Counted from the first letter of the stretch, positions 16,638-24,716 are shown. The stretch: 33,208 bases of DNA from an uncultured Clostridia bacterium (GCA_934162655.1 CAKPJL010000009.1:1-33208); one strand, 5' to 3'. Notes: generated from the letters alone by a model not told the origin. Translations and numbers: made by a program.

Positions 16638-16822
16638 CTAAATAGCTAAAGGGCTTGTTACATATACATCGGTATTTTGTTTAAAATCCTGTGCAAAAAT
16701 GTATTCTTTTTTGAGAACTAATTACTTTCAATATCATCATCTGTTTCAGTTGTCTCTAAATGAGGACTGAAAGCAAAAGAATTATTGCAAATACAACCTG
16801 ATGAAACTGCATACCCTATCAA
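16638..16822 (-). pseudogene. Possible coding debris in two frames
   Basis: The roughly 300-base gap between the HAD terminator and the tRNA terminator holds no intact gene. On the minus strand one frame (16822-16718, opening at a TTG without a ribosome site) reads 34 residues including SSGCICNNSFAFSPHLETTE and ends in DDDIESN. An overlapping frame continues to a TAG at 16638 with EYIFAQDFKQNTDVYVTSPL, which looks protein-like but has no start. A third short frame just upstream reads TKYGTTIPKKIYYLI. Together they suggest a small gene broken by frameshifts. I do not recognise the family, and chance is not excluded. Confidence 0.25.
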
Positions 16823-16930
16823 ATTAAGTAATAAATTTTCTTAGGTATTGTTGTACCATATTTTGTATTAAATTGCAAGTATATATTAGTGTTTTCTTAT
16901 AACAACAATTTTTATATTATTTTTTGGCAA

Positions 16931-16965
16931 CAAAAAAATCAACCAGATTTTATTTTCTGATTGAT
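16931..16965 (-). terminator. Terminator of the tRNA-Met pair
   Basis: Minus-strand ATCAATCAGA (16965-16956) pairs with TCTGGTTGAT (16947-16938) with one G-T wobble, loop of 8, then a run of seven T (16937-16931). It lies about 45 bases beyond the second tRNA. Confidence 0.85.
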
Positions 16966-17009
16966 CTGCATATCAATTCTTTTCAATTTACTTCGAATAG
17001 ATACATCGT

Positions 17010-17086
17010 TGGTAGCGGCTACAAGAGTCGAACTTGTGACCTTTCGGGTATGAACCGAACGCTCTAGCCAACTAAGCTAAGCCGCC
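17010..17086 (-). tRNA. Elongator tRNA-Met (CAT)
   Basis: A 77-base tRNA with CCA encoded. The acceptor stem GGCGGCT pairs with AGCCGCT (first pair G-T), the anticodon arm is TTCGG-TTCATAC-CCGAA with anticodon CAT, and the T loop is TTCGACT. The sequence follows elongator tRNA-Met of Firmicutes rather than tRNA-Ile2, and lacks the initiator's three G-C anticodon-stem pairs. Cotranscribed behind the initiator tRNA. Confidence 0.93.
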
Positions 17087-17116
17087 AAAAAAATATAAAT
17101 CTATTTCTAGATTTAA

Positions 17117-17192
<76 letters not shown>

Positions 17193-17208
17193 ATACACTT
17201 GCCCACTT

Positions 17209-17237
17209 AGTATAATATAATTTTATGTAAATGTCAA
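17209..17237 (-). promoter_or_regulatory. SigA promoter of the tRNA-Met pair
   Basis: Minus-strand TTGACA (17237-17232), 17 bases, TATACT (17214-17209), placing transcription start about 10 bases before the initiator tRNA. Confidence 0.85.
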
Positions 17238-17257
17238 GTTTTTTTTCAAAAAAACTT

Positions 17258-17278
17258 TCATTTTATTATAATAAATGA
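17258..17278 (-). terminator. Possible terminator of trmL
   Basis: An A/T-rich imperfect inverted repeat with TCATTT and AAATGA ends, followed on the minus strand after a few bases by seven T (17248-17242). It is weak because the stem is nearly all A-T, but it is placed where a trmL terminator is needed before the tRNA promoter. Confidence 0.4.
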
Positions 17279-17300
17279 GCTATATATATTATATTCAATA

Positions 17301-17792
17301 TCAATCAAAATAATTACTTATTTCTTGTAAATTACTAAAATTTAACTGTTTTTCTACTTCATATGCTACTATTGCTACACTATTTGATAGATTAAGTGAC
17401 CTTATATTTTCTCTCATAGGAATTCTTATGCTATGATCAAAATTTTCTAAAATAAATTTTTCTGGAAGACCACGTGATTCAGGACCAAATACTAAATAAA
17501 TATCTTCTTTACCAGTAAAATCTATATCAGAATAAACTTTTTTAGATTTTGTACTAAGTAAATACATATTATTTGATTTATTCTTCTCTAAAAATTCATT
17601 TAAATTTTCATATGTAAACATTTCTAATTTATCCCAATAGTCTAGTCCTGCTCTTTTAACTGCTTTTTCTGATATATCAAATCCTAATGGATATATTAAA
17701 TGCAAAGTAGCTCCAATTGCAGCACAAGTTCTTGCAATATTCCCAGTATTTTGAGGAATTTCAGGTTCAAATAATACAATATTAATTTTCAT
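17301..17792 (-). CDS. trmL: tRNA (cytidine(34)-2'-O)-methyltransferase TrmL
   Basis: A 163-residue SPOUT-class (knotted) methyltransferase that 2'-O-methylates the wobble nucleotide of tRNA-Leu isoacceptors. Diagnostic features are the N-terminal VLFEPEIPQNTGNIARTC, the KRAGLDYW segment, LVFGPESRGLP, and the C-terminal knot segment IPMRENIRSLNLSNSVAIVA. An ATG five codons upstream lies within the preceding gene; I use the ATG at 17792 because MKINIVLFEPEIP aligns with known TrmL starts and GAGG sits 9 bases before it. It starts one base after the preceding gene's TAA (TAATATG), so translation is probably coupled. Confidence 0.93.
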   Translation of the reverse strand: MKINIVLFEPEIPQNTGNIARTCAAIGATLHLIYPLGFDISEKAVKRAGLDYWDKLEMFTYENLNEFLEKNKSNNMYLLSTKSKKVYSDIDFTGKEDIYLVFGPESRGLPEKFILENFDHSIRIPMRENIRSLNLSNSVAIVAYEVEKQLNFSNLQEISNYFD

Positions 17793-17793
17793 A

Positions 17794-18306
17794 TTATTTT
17801 GCCTCATGTTCTTTAATCATAGGTTTTACTTTTTCCTCTAATACTTCATCATAACCTATCCAGTCATCTACATTTATTACCTTATAATGTTCTTTGTCTA
17901 CACGCATTACTACTCTTGAAACGCCTGAATTAATAACTACTCTTTTACACATAGAACAGCAATCTGAACCAACTACATATTCACCATCTTTAAAATTTTT
18001 GCCTACAAGATACATGGTTGATCCTAAAATGTCACTTCTTGAAGCAGATATAATTGCGTTTTGTTCTGCATGAACTGAACGACAAAGCTCATATTTTTCG
18101 CCACTTTTAATGTTTAATTTTTCTCTTGCACAAAATCCAAGCAAATTACAATTTGCTCTTCCTCTTGGTGCACCATTATATCCTGTTGATATTATTTCAT
18201 CGTCTTTTACTATTACAGCACCATACATTCTTCTAATGCATGTACTCCTTTCAAGTACCGCCTCTGCTATATCTAAATAATAATTTTCTTTGCTTACCCT
18301 TTCCAT
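17794..18306 (-). CDS. Deoxycytidylate deaminase-like zinc deaminase
   Basis: A 170-residue cytidine/deoxycytidylate deaminase-fold enzyme, likely converting dCMP to dUMP to feed thymidylate synthesis. Zinc and catalytic residues are H79-A-E81 (SVHAEQNAI) and the C117-x-x-C120 pair (DCCSMCKRVVINSGV). The residue before the first zinc cysteine is Cys rather than the usual Pro, which is uncommon. GYNGAPRGR near 42-50 is typical of dCMP deaminases, and the insertion with several cysteines (C53, C59, C75) may be a structural extra. It heads a two-gene operon with trmL and has AGGAGG upstream. An RNA-editing role is less likely by length and motif. Confidence 0.87.
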   Translation of the reverse strand: MERVSKENYYLDIAEAVLERSTCIRRMYGAVIVKDDEIISTGYNGAPRGRANCNLLGFCAREKLNIKSGEKYELCRSVHAEQNAIISASRSDILGSTMYLVGKNFKDGEYVVGSDCCSMCKRVVINSGVSRVVMRVDKEHYKVINVDDWIGYDEVLEEKVKPMIKEHEAK

Positions 18307-18319
18307 AATTTACTCCTCC

Positions 18320-18351
18320 AAAATTCAAAATGATTATATCATTTGAATTTT
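18320..18351 (-). promoter_or_regulatory. Inverted repeat over the -10 of the deaminase promoter
   Basis: AAAATTCAAAATGA (18320-18333) and TCATTTGAATTTT (18339-18351) are inverted copies with one extra base, centred on the -10. The arms straddle the predicted transcription start, so it is not an RNA hairpin but could be a repressor operator. Confidence 0.4.
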
Positions 18352-18361
18352 AGATAGTCAA
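18333..18361 (-). promoter_or_regulatory. SigA promoter of the deaminase-trmL operon
   Basis: Minus-strand TTGACT (18361-18356), 17 bases, extended -10 TGATATAAT (hexamer 18338-18333), giving a leader of about 20 bases. Confidence 0.8.
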
Positions 18362-18366
18362 CAATA

Positions 18367-18404
18367 AAATAGCATAAAATGTCAAAAAACATCTTATGCT
18401 ATTT
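18367..18404 (-). terminator. Terminator of the peptidoglycan-binding gene
   Basis: A 15-pair stem with one mismatch, AAATAGCATAA plus ATGT (18367-18382) against ACAT plus TTATGCTATTT (18389-18404), six-base loop, then TTTTATTGTT on the minus strand. It starts two bases after the gene's stop. Confidence 0.85.
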
Positions 18405-18406
18405 AT

Positions 18407-18811
18407 TTAATTTTCTTCTTCTTTGCTTTGCGGAACTATTTTTCCTAAAAGTGCGTCATTAATTGCAGTCCATGTATATCTTCCAACCACTCCATCTGTT
18501 GTCAAATTAAAAAGGCCTTGAAATATCATAACAGCATCATTGGTTTTTTCACCAAAAATACCATCAACTTTTAATACAGGTATCTCATTATACTTTTTTG
18601 AAAGTTCATTTAGACTATTTTGTAATTTTATAACATTTGGTCCTTGACTTCCATTTGCAATTATCATTTTATCATATATTTTTTCATTTGTTAGGCCATA
18701 TTTTGTATTCATATTTATAGCACCTTGTTCATTTTGAACTGCTCTATTTCTACCTAGTACATTTCTAAAACTAATCTTTCTTGTTTGATTTCTTCTATTT
18801 CTTCCTAACAT
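18407..18811 (-). CDS. Peptidoglycan-binding-domain protein (PG_binding_1)
   Basis: A 134-residue protein whose C-terminal 70 residues form a PG_binding_1 domain: GSQGPNVIKLQNSLNEL, VDGIFGEKTNDAVMIFQ and TDGVVGRYTWTAI follow the usual three-helix repeat. There is no signal peptide or membrane helix. The N-terminal 25 residues are very basic and repeat LGRNR twice (2-6 and 19-23). Stand-alone domains of this sort occur in clostridial spore and cell-wall proteins, sometimes exported by other routes or by a holin-like partner; none is visible here. It is a single-gene transcript with an AAGGTGAT ribosome site. The domain is clear, the role unknown. Confidence 0.85.
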   Translation of the reverse strand: MLGRNRRNQTRKISFRNVLGRNRAVQNEQGAINMNTKYGLTNEKIYDKMIIANGSQGPNVIKLQNSLNELSKKYNEIPVLKVDGIFGEKTNDAVMIFQGLFNLTTDGVVGRYTWTAINDALLGKIVPQSKEEEN

Positions 18812-18882
18812 AACATCACCTTTCTTTAAACATTATATTAGAAATTTGATAAAAAATTACATTTTTATATATAAAATACAAT

Positions 18883-18911
18883 AAAAGAGCCTTGTAATAC
18901 AAAACTCTTTT
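18883..18911 (-). terminator. Hairpin between the kinase remnant and the peptidoglycan-binding gene
   Basis: AAAAGAG (18883-18889) with CTCTTTT (18905-18911) and inner TTGTA/TACAA (18892-18896, 18898-18902). T runs follow on both strands, so it may act in either direction. Confidence 0.65.
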
Positions 18912-18922
18912 TTAAATTACCA

Positions 18923-19386
18923 TTAGCATTTATTATCTGTATTTCCAATTAAACTATCAATTATAAACATATCCCCAAATTTATCTTTTGTATCATCATT
19001 TTGTTTTCTTCTATAACTTCTAAAATATCTACTAATTCTGTTTCAATCTTTTTATCTGGATTTGTACTTAATGCTAAACTCTCAAACTCTTATAATACAT
19101 TATTTCTATCAGTAAAATCTCCACATGCACACACAATTTTTTCTTTTTCATTATATGTATATGTTCCTAAAATTGTATTTTGTGTTTTAAATCCTACTAT
19201 TTTGAACACATTGCTTCCTACATATTCCGAAAACGCATTATTTATATATGATACATTCCTATTCTTTTCTCTTATAGGGTCTGGAAATTTTACTAAATAT
19301 TTTTTATTATCATATACTAATGTTTTCTTTTTTTCCGAGCCTTTATAATTATTTAATTCTTCTATACATTTTGTAAAGTCTATCAT
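18923..19386 (-). pseudogene. Decayed HipA/CtkA-like kinase gene
   Basis: The first 98 residues from the ATG at 19386 (RBS GGGAGG) read as the N-terminus of a HipA-like Ser/Thr kinase of the CtkA type: VKFPDPIREK, NVSYINNAFSEYVGSNVF, NTILGTYTYNEKEKIVCACGDFT. A TAA follows at 19090-19092, but the same frame continues with EFESLALSTNPDKKIETELVDIL, then after a one-step frame change near 19005 with DKFGDMFIIDSLIGNTD, which is the family's next conserved block. Another shift leaves NGN near 18925, and everything beyond (the catalytic loop onward) is missing. The gene is therefore broken by a stop, frameshifts and a 3' deletion. No intact toxin-antitoxin partner lies next to it. Confidence 0.8.
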
Positions 19387-19472
19387 CAGTCTCCCTCCCT
19401 AAGTTCTTTTATTTTATACAAATTTCTTGATAAATAAATTATCTCTGGTTTTATTATTTTCAGCTCATTAAA

Positions 19473-20963
19473 CTAGTTTAAAGGTTTCATTGTTGGGAAA
19501 AGTAATACATCACGAATTGAAGCTTCATTTGTAAGTAACATAATTAGTCTATCAAGACCTATTCCTAGGCCACCTGTTGGAGGCATACCGTATTCAAGTG
19601 CTGTTACGAAGTCTTCGTCCATCATATTTGCTTCATCATCTCCTGCATTACGAGCCTCAACTTGTGCTCTGAATCTTTCATATTGATCAATTGGATCGTT
19701 AAGCTCAGAATATGCATTGCCATACTCTCTGCCGCCAATAAATAACTCAAATCTTTCAGTAAGTCTTTTGTCTTCTTTTTTTCTTTTAGTAAGTGGTGAA
19801 ACCTCTATTGGATAATCCATAATAAAAGTAGGATTTATTAAAGTCTCTTCAACTTTTTCTTCAAATACTAAGTTTATTACTTTACCTCTTGAAAAGTTTT
19901 CATCTGTCTCAATTCCAAGTGATCTAGAAACTTTAATTGCTTCTTCATCTGTATTAATTGTGTTAAAATCTATACCTGTTACTTCTTTTATCGCATCAAT
20001 CATTGTAATACGTCTAAAACCTTTTTTTAAGCTTATATTATTACCCATATATTCAATTTCTGTTGTACCACGAATTTCAAGTGCAAGTGTTGATATAATT
20101 TCTTCTGATATATCCATCATATCATGATAATCTTCATATGCTGAATATAGTTCTATTGATGTAAACTCCGGATTATGTTTTATATCCATGCCTTCATTTC
20201 TAAAAAGTCTTCCTATTTCATAAACTTTATTAAATCCACCAACAATCAATCTTTTTAGATATAGCTCTGGTGCAATTCTTAAATACATATCCATATCAAG
20301 TGTATTATGATGAGTTATAAATGGTCTTGCTGCTGCTCCACCAGCAATTGTATTTAACACTGGTGTTTCAACTTCAATGTAACCCTTTGAATCTAAGATT
20401 TGTCTTATTTTACTAATGATCTTACTTCTCATAATAAAAGTCTTTTTAACTTCTGGATTCATAATCAAATCAACATATCTTTGTCTATATCTAAGATCTG
20501 TATCTTTAAGACCATGATATTTTTCTGGAAGTGGTCTTAGTGACTTGCAAAGAAGAGTAACCTCTTTTGCATGTATTGATATCTCTTCTGTTTTAGTTTT
20601 AAAAACAAAACCTCTAATTCCTACGATGTCTCCAATATCGTAAGTCTTAAATTCTTTATATGCTTCTTCTCCTAAATCATTTGTTGATACATAGCTTTGT
20701 AGCTTACCTTCACTGTCTTGAATATGGCAAAATGAGGCTTTTCCCATTATTCTTTTAGACATAAGTCTACCTGCAATCACAACTTCTTTTCCTTCAAAAG
20801 AATCGTAGCTATTTACTATTTCAGAGCTTAGATTTGTAACATTAAATTTAGTTATTTCATATGGGTCTTTTCCTTCTTCTTGAAGCTCTTTTAGCTTGTC
20901 CATTCTAACTTGAACTAACTTATTTATATCAACTTCTTCTAAATTTGAATTTTCTTCATTCAT
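19473..20963 (-). CDS. lysS: Lysyl-tRNA synthetase, class II
   Basis: A 496-residue class IIb synthetase that charges tRNA-Lys. It has the N-terminal OB-fold anticodon-binding domain (about 60-150), motif 1 at RSKIISKIRQILDSKGYIEVETPVL, motif 2 in IGRLFRNEGMDIKHNPEFTS and motif 3 in TGGLGIGLDRLIMLL. The length is standard. It follows greA by 15 bases with AGGAGG ahead of the ATG, and ends the long pnp-led gene run. I see no clear terminator in the 86 bases after it and no T-box leader. Confidence 0.97.
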   Translation of the reverse strand: MNEENSNLEEVDINKLVQVRMDKLKELQEEGKDPYEITKFNVTNLSSEIVNSYDSFEGKEVVIAGRLMSKRIMGKASFCHIQDSEGKLQSYVSTNDLGEEAYKEFKTYDIGDIVGIRGFVFKTKTEEISIHAKEVTLLCKSLRPLPEKYHGLKDTDLRYRQRYVDLIMNPEVKKTFIMRSKIISKIRQILDSKGYIEVETPVLNTIAGGAAARPFITHHNTLDMDMYLRIAPELYLKRLIVGGFNKVYEIGRLFRNEGMDIKHNPEFTSIELYSAYEDYHDMMDISEEIISTLALEIRGTTEIEYMGNNISLKKGFRRITMIDAIKEVTGIDFNTINTDEEAIKVSRSLGIETDENFSRGKVINLVFEEKVEETLINPTFIMDYPIEVSPLTKRKKEDKRLTERFELFIGGREYGNAYSELNDPIDQYERFRAQVEARNAGDDEANMMDEDFVTALEYGMPPTGGLGIGLDRLIMLLTNEASIRDVLLFPTMKPLN

Positions 20964-20978
20964 TTAACTAGCCTCCTT

Positions 20979-21458
20979 CTACATTTTGCTTATTTCAAGT
21001 ATTTTATATTTTACCATACCACCTGGAGTTTCAATATCTACTTCATCACCTTTTTTACGTCCTATTAAAGCTTTACCAACTGGTGATTCATTTGATATTT
21101 TATTTTCTGCCATATTAACTTCAGTCGCACCAACGATGCCATAAGTAACATCTTCATCAAATTCGTAATCGTGAATTTTTACAAGTGTTCCTACTCCAAC
21201 TTTTCTAGTTGTAACATCGTCGTCTTCTACAACAACTGCATGACGCAATGTATTTTCTATTTCTTGAATTCTAAGTTCAAGTAAAGCTTGTTCATTCTTT
21301 GCATCGTCATATTCTGAGTTTTCTGATAAGTCTCCAAATTCTCTTGCTATCTTAATACGTTCTGCAACTTCCATCTTTTTTGGACCTTTTAAAAACTTTA
21401 ATTCCTCTGCTAATTTGTCATGTCCTTCCTTTGTAAGTGTTATATTTCTTTCTTCCAT
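20979..21458 (-). CDS. greA: Transcription elongation factor GreA
   Basis: A 159-residue GreA, which rescues backtracked RNA polymerase by stimulating transcript cleavage in the secondary channel. The N-terminal coiled coil carries the tip acidic residues in REFGDLSENSEYDDAKNEQ (about 45-63), and the C-terminal FKBP-like domain contains NKISNESPVGKALIGRKKGDEV. Full length with intact tip. The greA-lysS pairing is common in Clostridia. It starts 11 bases after an unrecognised gene with GGAGG upstream. Confidence 0.97.
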   Translation of the reverse strand: MEERNITLTKEGHDKLAEELKFLKGPKKMEVAERIKIAREFGDLSENSEYDDAKNEQALLELRIQEIENTLRHAVVVEDDDVTTRKVGVGTLVKIHDYEFDEDVTYGIVGATEVNMAENKISNESPVGKALIGRKKGDEVDIETPGGMVKYKILEISKM

Positions 21459-21469
21459 TTTAATTCCTC

Positions 21470-22303
21470 CTATACTTTTATCATTTTGTTTTTTACTAAT
21501 TGTCCTAGTTTATTTATATTAAAATCTTTTAATTCTAAATTAATTGTTTTTAGTACCCTCTCAATACTTTGTTTATTATTTTTAAATAATAAATTAAATT
21601 CATTTAATACATCATTTTCTATATCATAATAATTTATTATTAAATAATCGTTTAAGATACCATATTTGCTTTTAACATCCAAACAAGAAAAATTTATATA
21701 TATGTTATAATCTAAATTGAAATTTGGATTTATAAAAGATATTGTAGAACCGATTTCATTATTTAAATTTTCAATCTTTTCTTTCATATTTTCATACTTT
21801 ATAGAGTTTTTTGCACCTAAATAAGATATATCTAAAAACTTATATCTATTTATATATTTAATAATATTTTTATATATAAGTTTGCTAAATTCATCTACGA
21901 AGTACAATAATTTAACTTTATCTTTTTTTAAATCTTTCAAGCTTTCAAATTCTTTAATATATATATCTATATTTTCTTCCATAAGGTTTTTGGGAACTAT
22001 TTCATATACTTTAGCATCTAGGCTTTCTAATATCTTTAACTTAATAAGATTTCTATATTCTAAATTTTTATCGAGTATTAAACTATATACAAGCATTATA
22101 TTACTAAAATTCATTTTTCTTATTTTTCTTTTTAAGCTATTATAATAAAAATTTAAAACCATATTTTTAAATATATTATTACTTTTATTTTTAAGTAATT
22201 CAATGAATCCATAAGATATTTTTAAACTTATAAAATCATTATTTTTTATAATTTCATATTTTACTTTTTTAGTGTCTAATATATCAATAAATAATACTTG
22301 CAT
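21470..22303 (-). CDS. Unrecognised 277-residue protein between greA and a DUF4044-like peptide
   Basis: I do not recognise this protein. It is rich in Lys, Asn, Ile and Leu, with no membrane helix or signal peptide. The start MQVLFIDILDTKKVKYEIIKN and the middle stretches FKNMVLNFYYNSLKRKIRK and LLYFVDEFSKLIYKNIIKY suggest an alternating helix-strand cytoplasmic fold; no catalytic motif is visible. A TTG four codons upstream is possible, but GGTGAT is well spaced for the ATG at 22303. It is cotranscribed with greA (11-base gap), preceded by a 53-base gap with a weak A/T hairpin. Gene reality is supported by the position, ribosome site and length; function is open. Confidence 0.75.
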   Translation of the reverse strand: MQVLFIDILDTKKVKYEIIKNNDFISLKISYGFIELLKNKSNNIFKNMVLNFYYNSLKRKIRKMNFSNIMLVYSLILDKNLEYRNLIKLKILESLDAKVYEIVPKNLMEENIDIYIKEFESLKDLKKDKVKLLYFVDEFSKLIYKNIIKYINRYKFLDISYLGAKNSIKYENMKEKIENLNNEIGSTISFINPNFNLDYNIYINFSCLDVKSKYGILNDYLIINYYDIENDVLNEFNLLFKNNKQSIERVLKTINLELKDFNINKLGQLVKNKMIKV

Positions 22304-22356
22304 TATAATCACCAATAAATAATATGCATGGTGTACAAGTATTATTCAAATTAATC

Positions 22357-22461
22357 TTATAAGTTTATAAGTGCAGTTATTAAATATGTAAACATAGATC
22401 CAACCATTGCAATTATTGCAAAAGTTATAAGGACTATTTTACCAACATTATTTTTTTTCAT
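22357..22461 (-). CDS. 34-residue membrane peptide, DUF4044-like
   Basis: An ATG preceded by AAGGAG at normal spacing opens a 34-codon frame: basic start MKKNNVGK, then one membrane helix IVLITFAIIAMVGSMFTYLI and a short tail. The layout (Lys-rich start, single helix, about 35 residues) fits the DUF4044 family of tiny Firmicute membrane proteins with no known function. It lies 11 bases after the glyQS stop and is part of the same transcript. Assignment to DUF4044 rests on size and layout only. Confidence 0.65.
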   Translation of the reverse strand: MKKNNVGKIVLITFAIIAMVGSMFTYLITALINL

Positions 22462-22472
22462 ATATACTCTCC

Positions 22473-23858
22473 TTAAATTTTCATTTTTTCTTCTAAATAC
22501 TTCTCAACTTCATCAATTGATATACGAATTTGTTCCATAGTGTCTCTATCTCTTATTGTTACCATATTATCTTCTAATGTTTCAAAGTCCACAGTTAAGC
22601 AATAAGGAGTACCTATTTCATCTTGTCTTCTATATCTTTTACCTATACTTCCTGCCTCATCAAAGTCACATATAAATTTTTTAGATAGCATATCATATAT
22701 TTCATCTGCTTTTTGGCTTAATTTCTTTGATAAAGGAAGTATTGCCAACTTTATCGGTGCAACTGATGGGTGAAGGTGTAAAACTATTCTTGTATCATTT
22801 TCATCAAGTTTTTGTTCTTCATATGCATTGCACATAAGAGCTAAGAATATTCTATCAACACCAACGGCTGGTTCTATACAATATGGTATAAATTTTTCCC
22901 CTGTTATGTTGTCTAAATAATTTAAATCTTCTTTTGAGGCATCCATATGACGTGATAGATCATAATTTGTTCTATTAGCAATTCCCCATAATTCTCCCCA
23001 ACCAAATGGAAATAAAAATTCAATATCAGTAGTTCCTTTACTATAAAATGAAAGTTCCTCTTTTGAATGTTCTCTAAGCCTCAAGTTTTTCTCTTCAATT
23101 CCAAGTTTTAACAAGAAGTTTTTACAATATTCTTTCCAAAATGAATACCACTCCTCGTCCGTTCCTGGTTTGCAGAAAAATTCAAGTTCCATTTGTTCGA
23201 ATTCCCTCATTCTAAAAACAAAATTTCCTGGTGTTATCTCATTTCTAAAAGAACGTCCCATTTGTCCAATTCCAAGTGGTAGTCTTCTTCTTGTAGTTCT
23301 TAAAACATTTTTAAAGTCTACAAACATACCTTGTGCAGTTTCTGGTCTTAAATATACTTCAGACTTTGCATCTTCTGTGACACCTATATATGATTTAAAC
23401 ATCAAATTAAATTTTCTAATATCTGTGAAGTCTTTTTTACCACAGTTTGGGCAAGTAATATTATTTTCATTTATATAGTTAACTAATTGTTCATTTGTCC
23501 ATCCATCAAGACCTGCAAGTTCACTACCATTTTTAAAAGCCCATTCTTCAATTAGCTTATCTGCTCTATGTCTAGTTTTACAAGCTCTGCAATCGATTAA
23601 TGGATCTGAAAAACCGCCTACGTGACCTGTTGTATGCCAGACTTGTGGATTCATTATAATAGCTGCATCAATACCTACATTATACTTGTTTTCTGCTATA
23701 AATTTTTCCCACCACAAGTCTTTTATGTTCTTTTTCATGTCGGCCCCAAGTGGACCATAATCCCAAGAGTTTGCAAGACCACCATAAATTTCTGATCCAG
23801 GATATATAAAACCTCTTGATTTACATAGACTTACAATTTTATCCATTGAATCTACCAT
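22473..23858 (-). CDS. glyQS: Glycyl-tRNA synthetase, single-chain dimeric type
   Basis: A 461-residue class IIa synthetase of the alpha2 type, not the alpha2-beta2 form of many bacteria. It has the N-terminal signature SRGFIYPGSEIYGG, motif 2 in GIGQMGRSFRNEITPGNFVFRMREF, the YLRPETAQGMF segment, motif 3 near EPAVGVDRIFLALM, and a C-terminal anticodon-binding domain. Zinc-type pairs CRAC (near 92) and CPNCGKK are present in the insertion. AGGAGG lies 8 bases before the ATG. The gap before it is only 25 bases, so there is no T-box; expression must come with the upstream genes. Confidence 0.96.
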   Translation of the reverse strand: MVDSMDKIVSLCKSRGFIYPGSEIYGGLANSWDYGPLGADMKKNIKDLWWEKFIAENKYNVGIDAAIIMNPQVWHTTGHVGGFSDPLIDCRACKTRHRADKLIEEWAFKNGSELAGLDGWTNEQLVNYINENNITCPNCGKKDFTDIRKFNLMFKSYIGVTEDAKSEVYLRPETAQGMFVDFKNVLRTTRRRLPLGIGQMGRSFRNEITPGNFVFRMREFEQMELEFFCKPGTDEEWYSFWKEYCKNFLLKLGIEEKNLRLREHSKEELSFYSKGTTDIEFLFPFGWGELWGIANRTNYDLSRHMDASKEDLNYLDNITGEKFIPYCIEPAVGVDRIFLALMCNAYEEQKLDENDTRIVLHLHPSVAPIKLAILPLSKKLSQKADEIYDMLSKKFICDFDEAGSIGKRYRRQDEIGTPYCLTVDFETLEDNMVTIRDRDTMEQIRISIDEVEKYLEEKMKI

Positions 23859-23883
23859 ATTAAACTCCTCCTATAAACACAAA

Positions 23884-24693
23884 TTATTTGATTATTATAT
23901 CTAAAACACCATATTTTTTATCTACAATTTCTCCTGTATTAATTATAATATGGAAGTTTCCATTCTTAATATAATATTTTTCAAAACCTGACATCGTATA
24001 TAAAAATGTTGATTCATCTTGACCACATTTAGATACTACATAAGATTTTATTCCATCTTTTATTATATTAGAGTAAGTATCACCTAAAACAGTCTTTGCA
24101 GCATCTTCTGTGGAAACTAATTCTTTTGTTACAACATCTATATTATAAGTGTCTATTTTATCAAATACACTACTTGAGTTTGAGTCATCTACTGTTCTTT
24201 GCCATATAGTAATAGATATTACTTTTTTATCTCCTATAACATTTTCATAAACATTATATGTTACCTTATATGTGTAAGTATTTTCAGCAGATGATAGTGT
24301 TTCTTTAAATGATGCAAATCTATCTGTATACTCTTTATTTATTTGACTATTAAGATCTGTTAACTCTACTCCATCAATAGAAATAGATGGTATTGATATG
24401 CTACTTTTAATCTTTTTATTTGATTTGTCCGAATAGGTTTTTTCGCTTATATTATAAGTTACATCTTCAAATCCTGCAATTGTTGGAATATCTGGTTCAT
24501 TTCTGTAAATATTTACATCTTCATAAATATTTACAAGTCCTCCAATAACCTCGCCATTTCCAAAAATTGAATTTCCTTCTGATATGTACATACCAAATGC
24601 AATAAATGCACACCCAATTATAACAAAAGCAGCAAAACCAATTATAGGACCTTTTCCTTTCTTTCTAACCTCTGAATACCTCATTGTTTCCAT
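23884..24693 (-). CDS. Membrane-anchored DUF3298-like (RsiV C-domain-like) protein
   Basis: A 269-residue protein with a basic start, one membrane helix (about 16-36) and a large extracytoplasmic part. Residues from about 90 onward resemble the DUF4163/DUF3298 pair known from the anti-sigma factor RsiV and the deacetylase PdaC: a Ser-rich strand region, VSTEDAAKTVLGD, and a C-terminal YYIKNGNFHIIINTGEI in the place of the usual FYIKNG...FNxYEIAP. The cytoplasmic part is too short for an anti-sigma domain and no sigma gene is adjacent. A GTG three codons upstream overlaps the ribosome site, so I use the ATG at 24693. Family call is tentative. Confidence 0.6.
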   Translation of the reverse strand: METMRYSEVRKKGKGPIIGFAAFVIIGCAFIAFGMYISEGNSIFGNGEVIGGLVNIYEDVNIYRNEPDIPTIAGFEDVTYNISEKTYSDKSNKKIKSSISIPSISIDGVELTDLNSQINKEYTDRFASFKETLSSAENTYTYKVTYNVYENVIGDKKVISITIWQRTVDDSNSSSVFDKIDTYNIDVVTKELVSTEDAAKTVLGDTYSNIIKDGIKSYVVSKCGQDESTFLYTMSGFEKYYIKNGNFHIIINTGEIVDKKYGVLDIIIK

Positions 24694-24716
24694 ATTTATC
24701 ACCTCGTAATTTTTAT

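Noticed and set aside
17010..17086. tRNA-Ile2 with a modified CAT anticodon
   Set aside because: The body sequence follows Firmicute elongator tRNA-Met, and it sits directly behind initiator tRNA-Met.
19387..19472. Terminator after lysS
   Set aside because: No stable stem followed by a T run could be found, so none is listed.
22316..22356. Promoter or attenuator before the unrecognised 277-residue gene
   Set aside because: Only a weak A/T hairpin and a TTGAAT/TATTAT pair at 19 bases; not strong enough to call.
23859..23883. T-box leader for glyQS
   Set aside because: Only 25 bases lie between the genes, with no room for a specifier loop and antiterminator.
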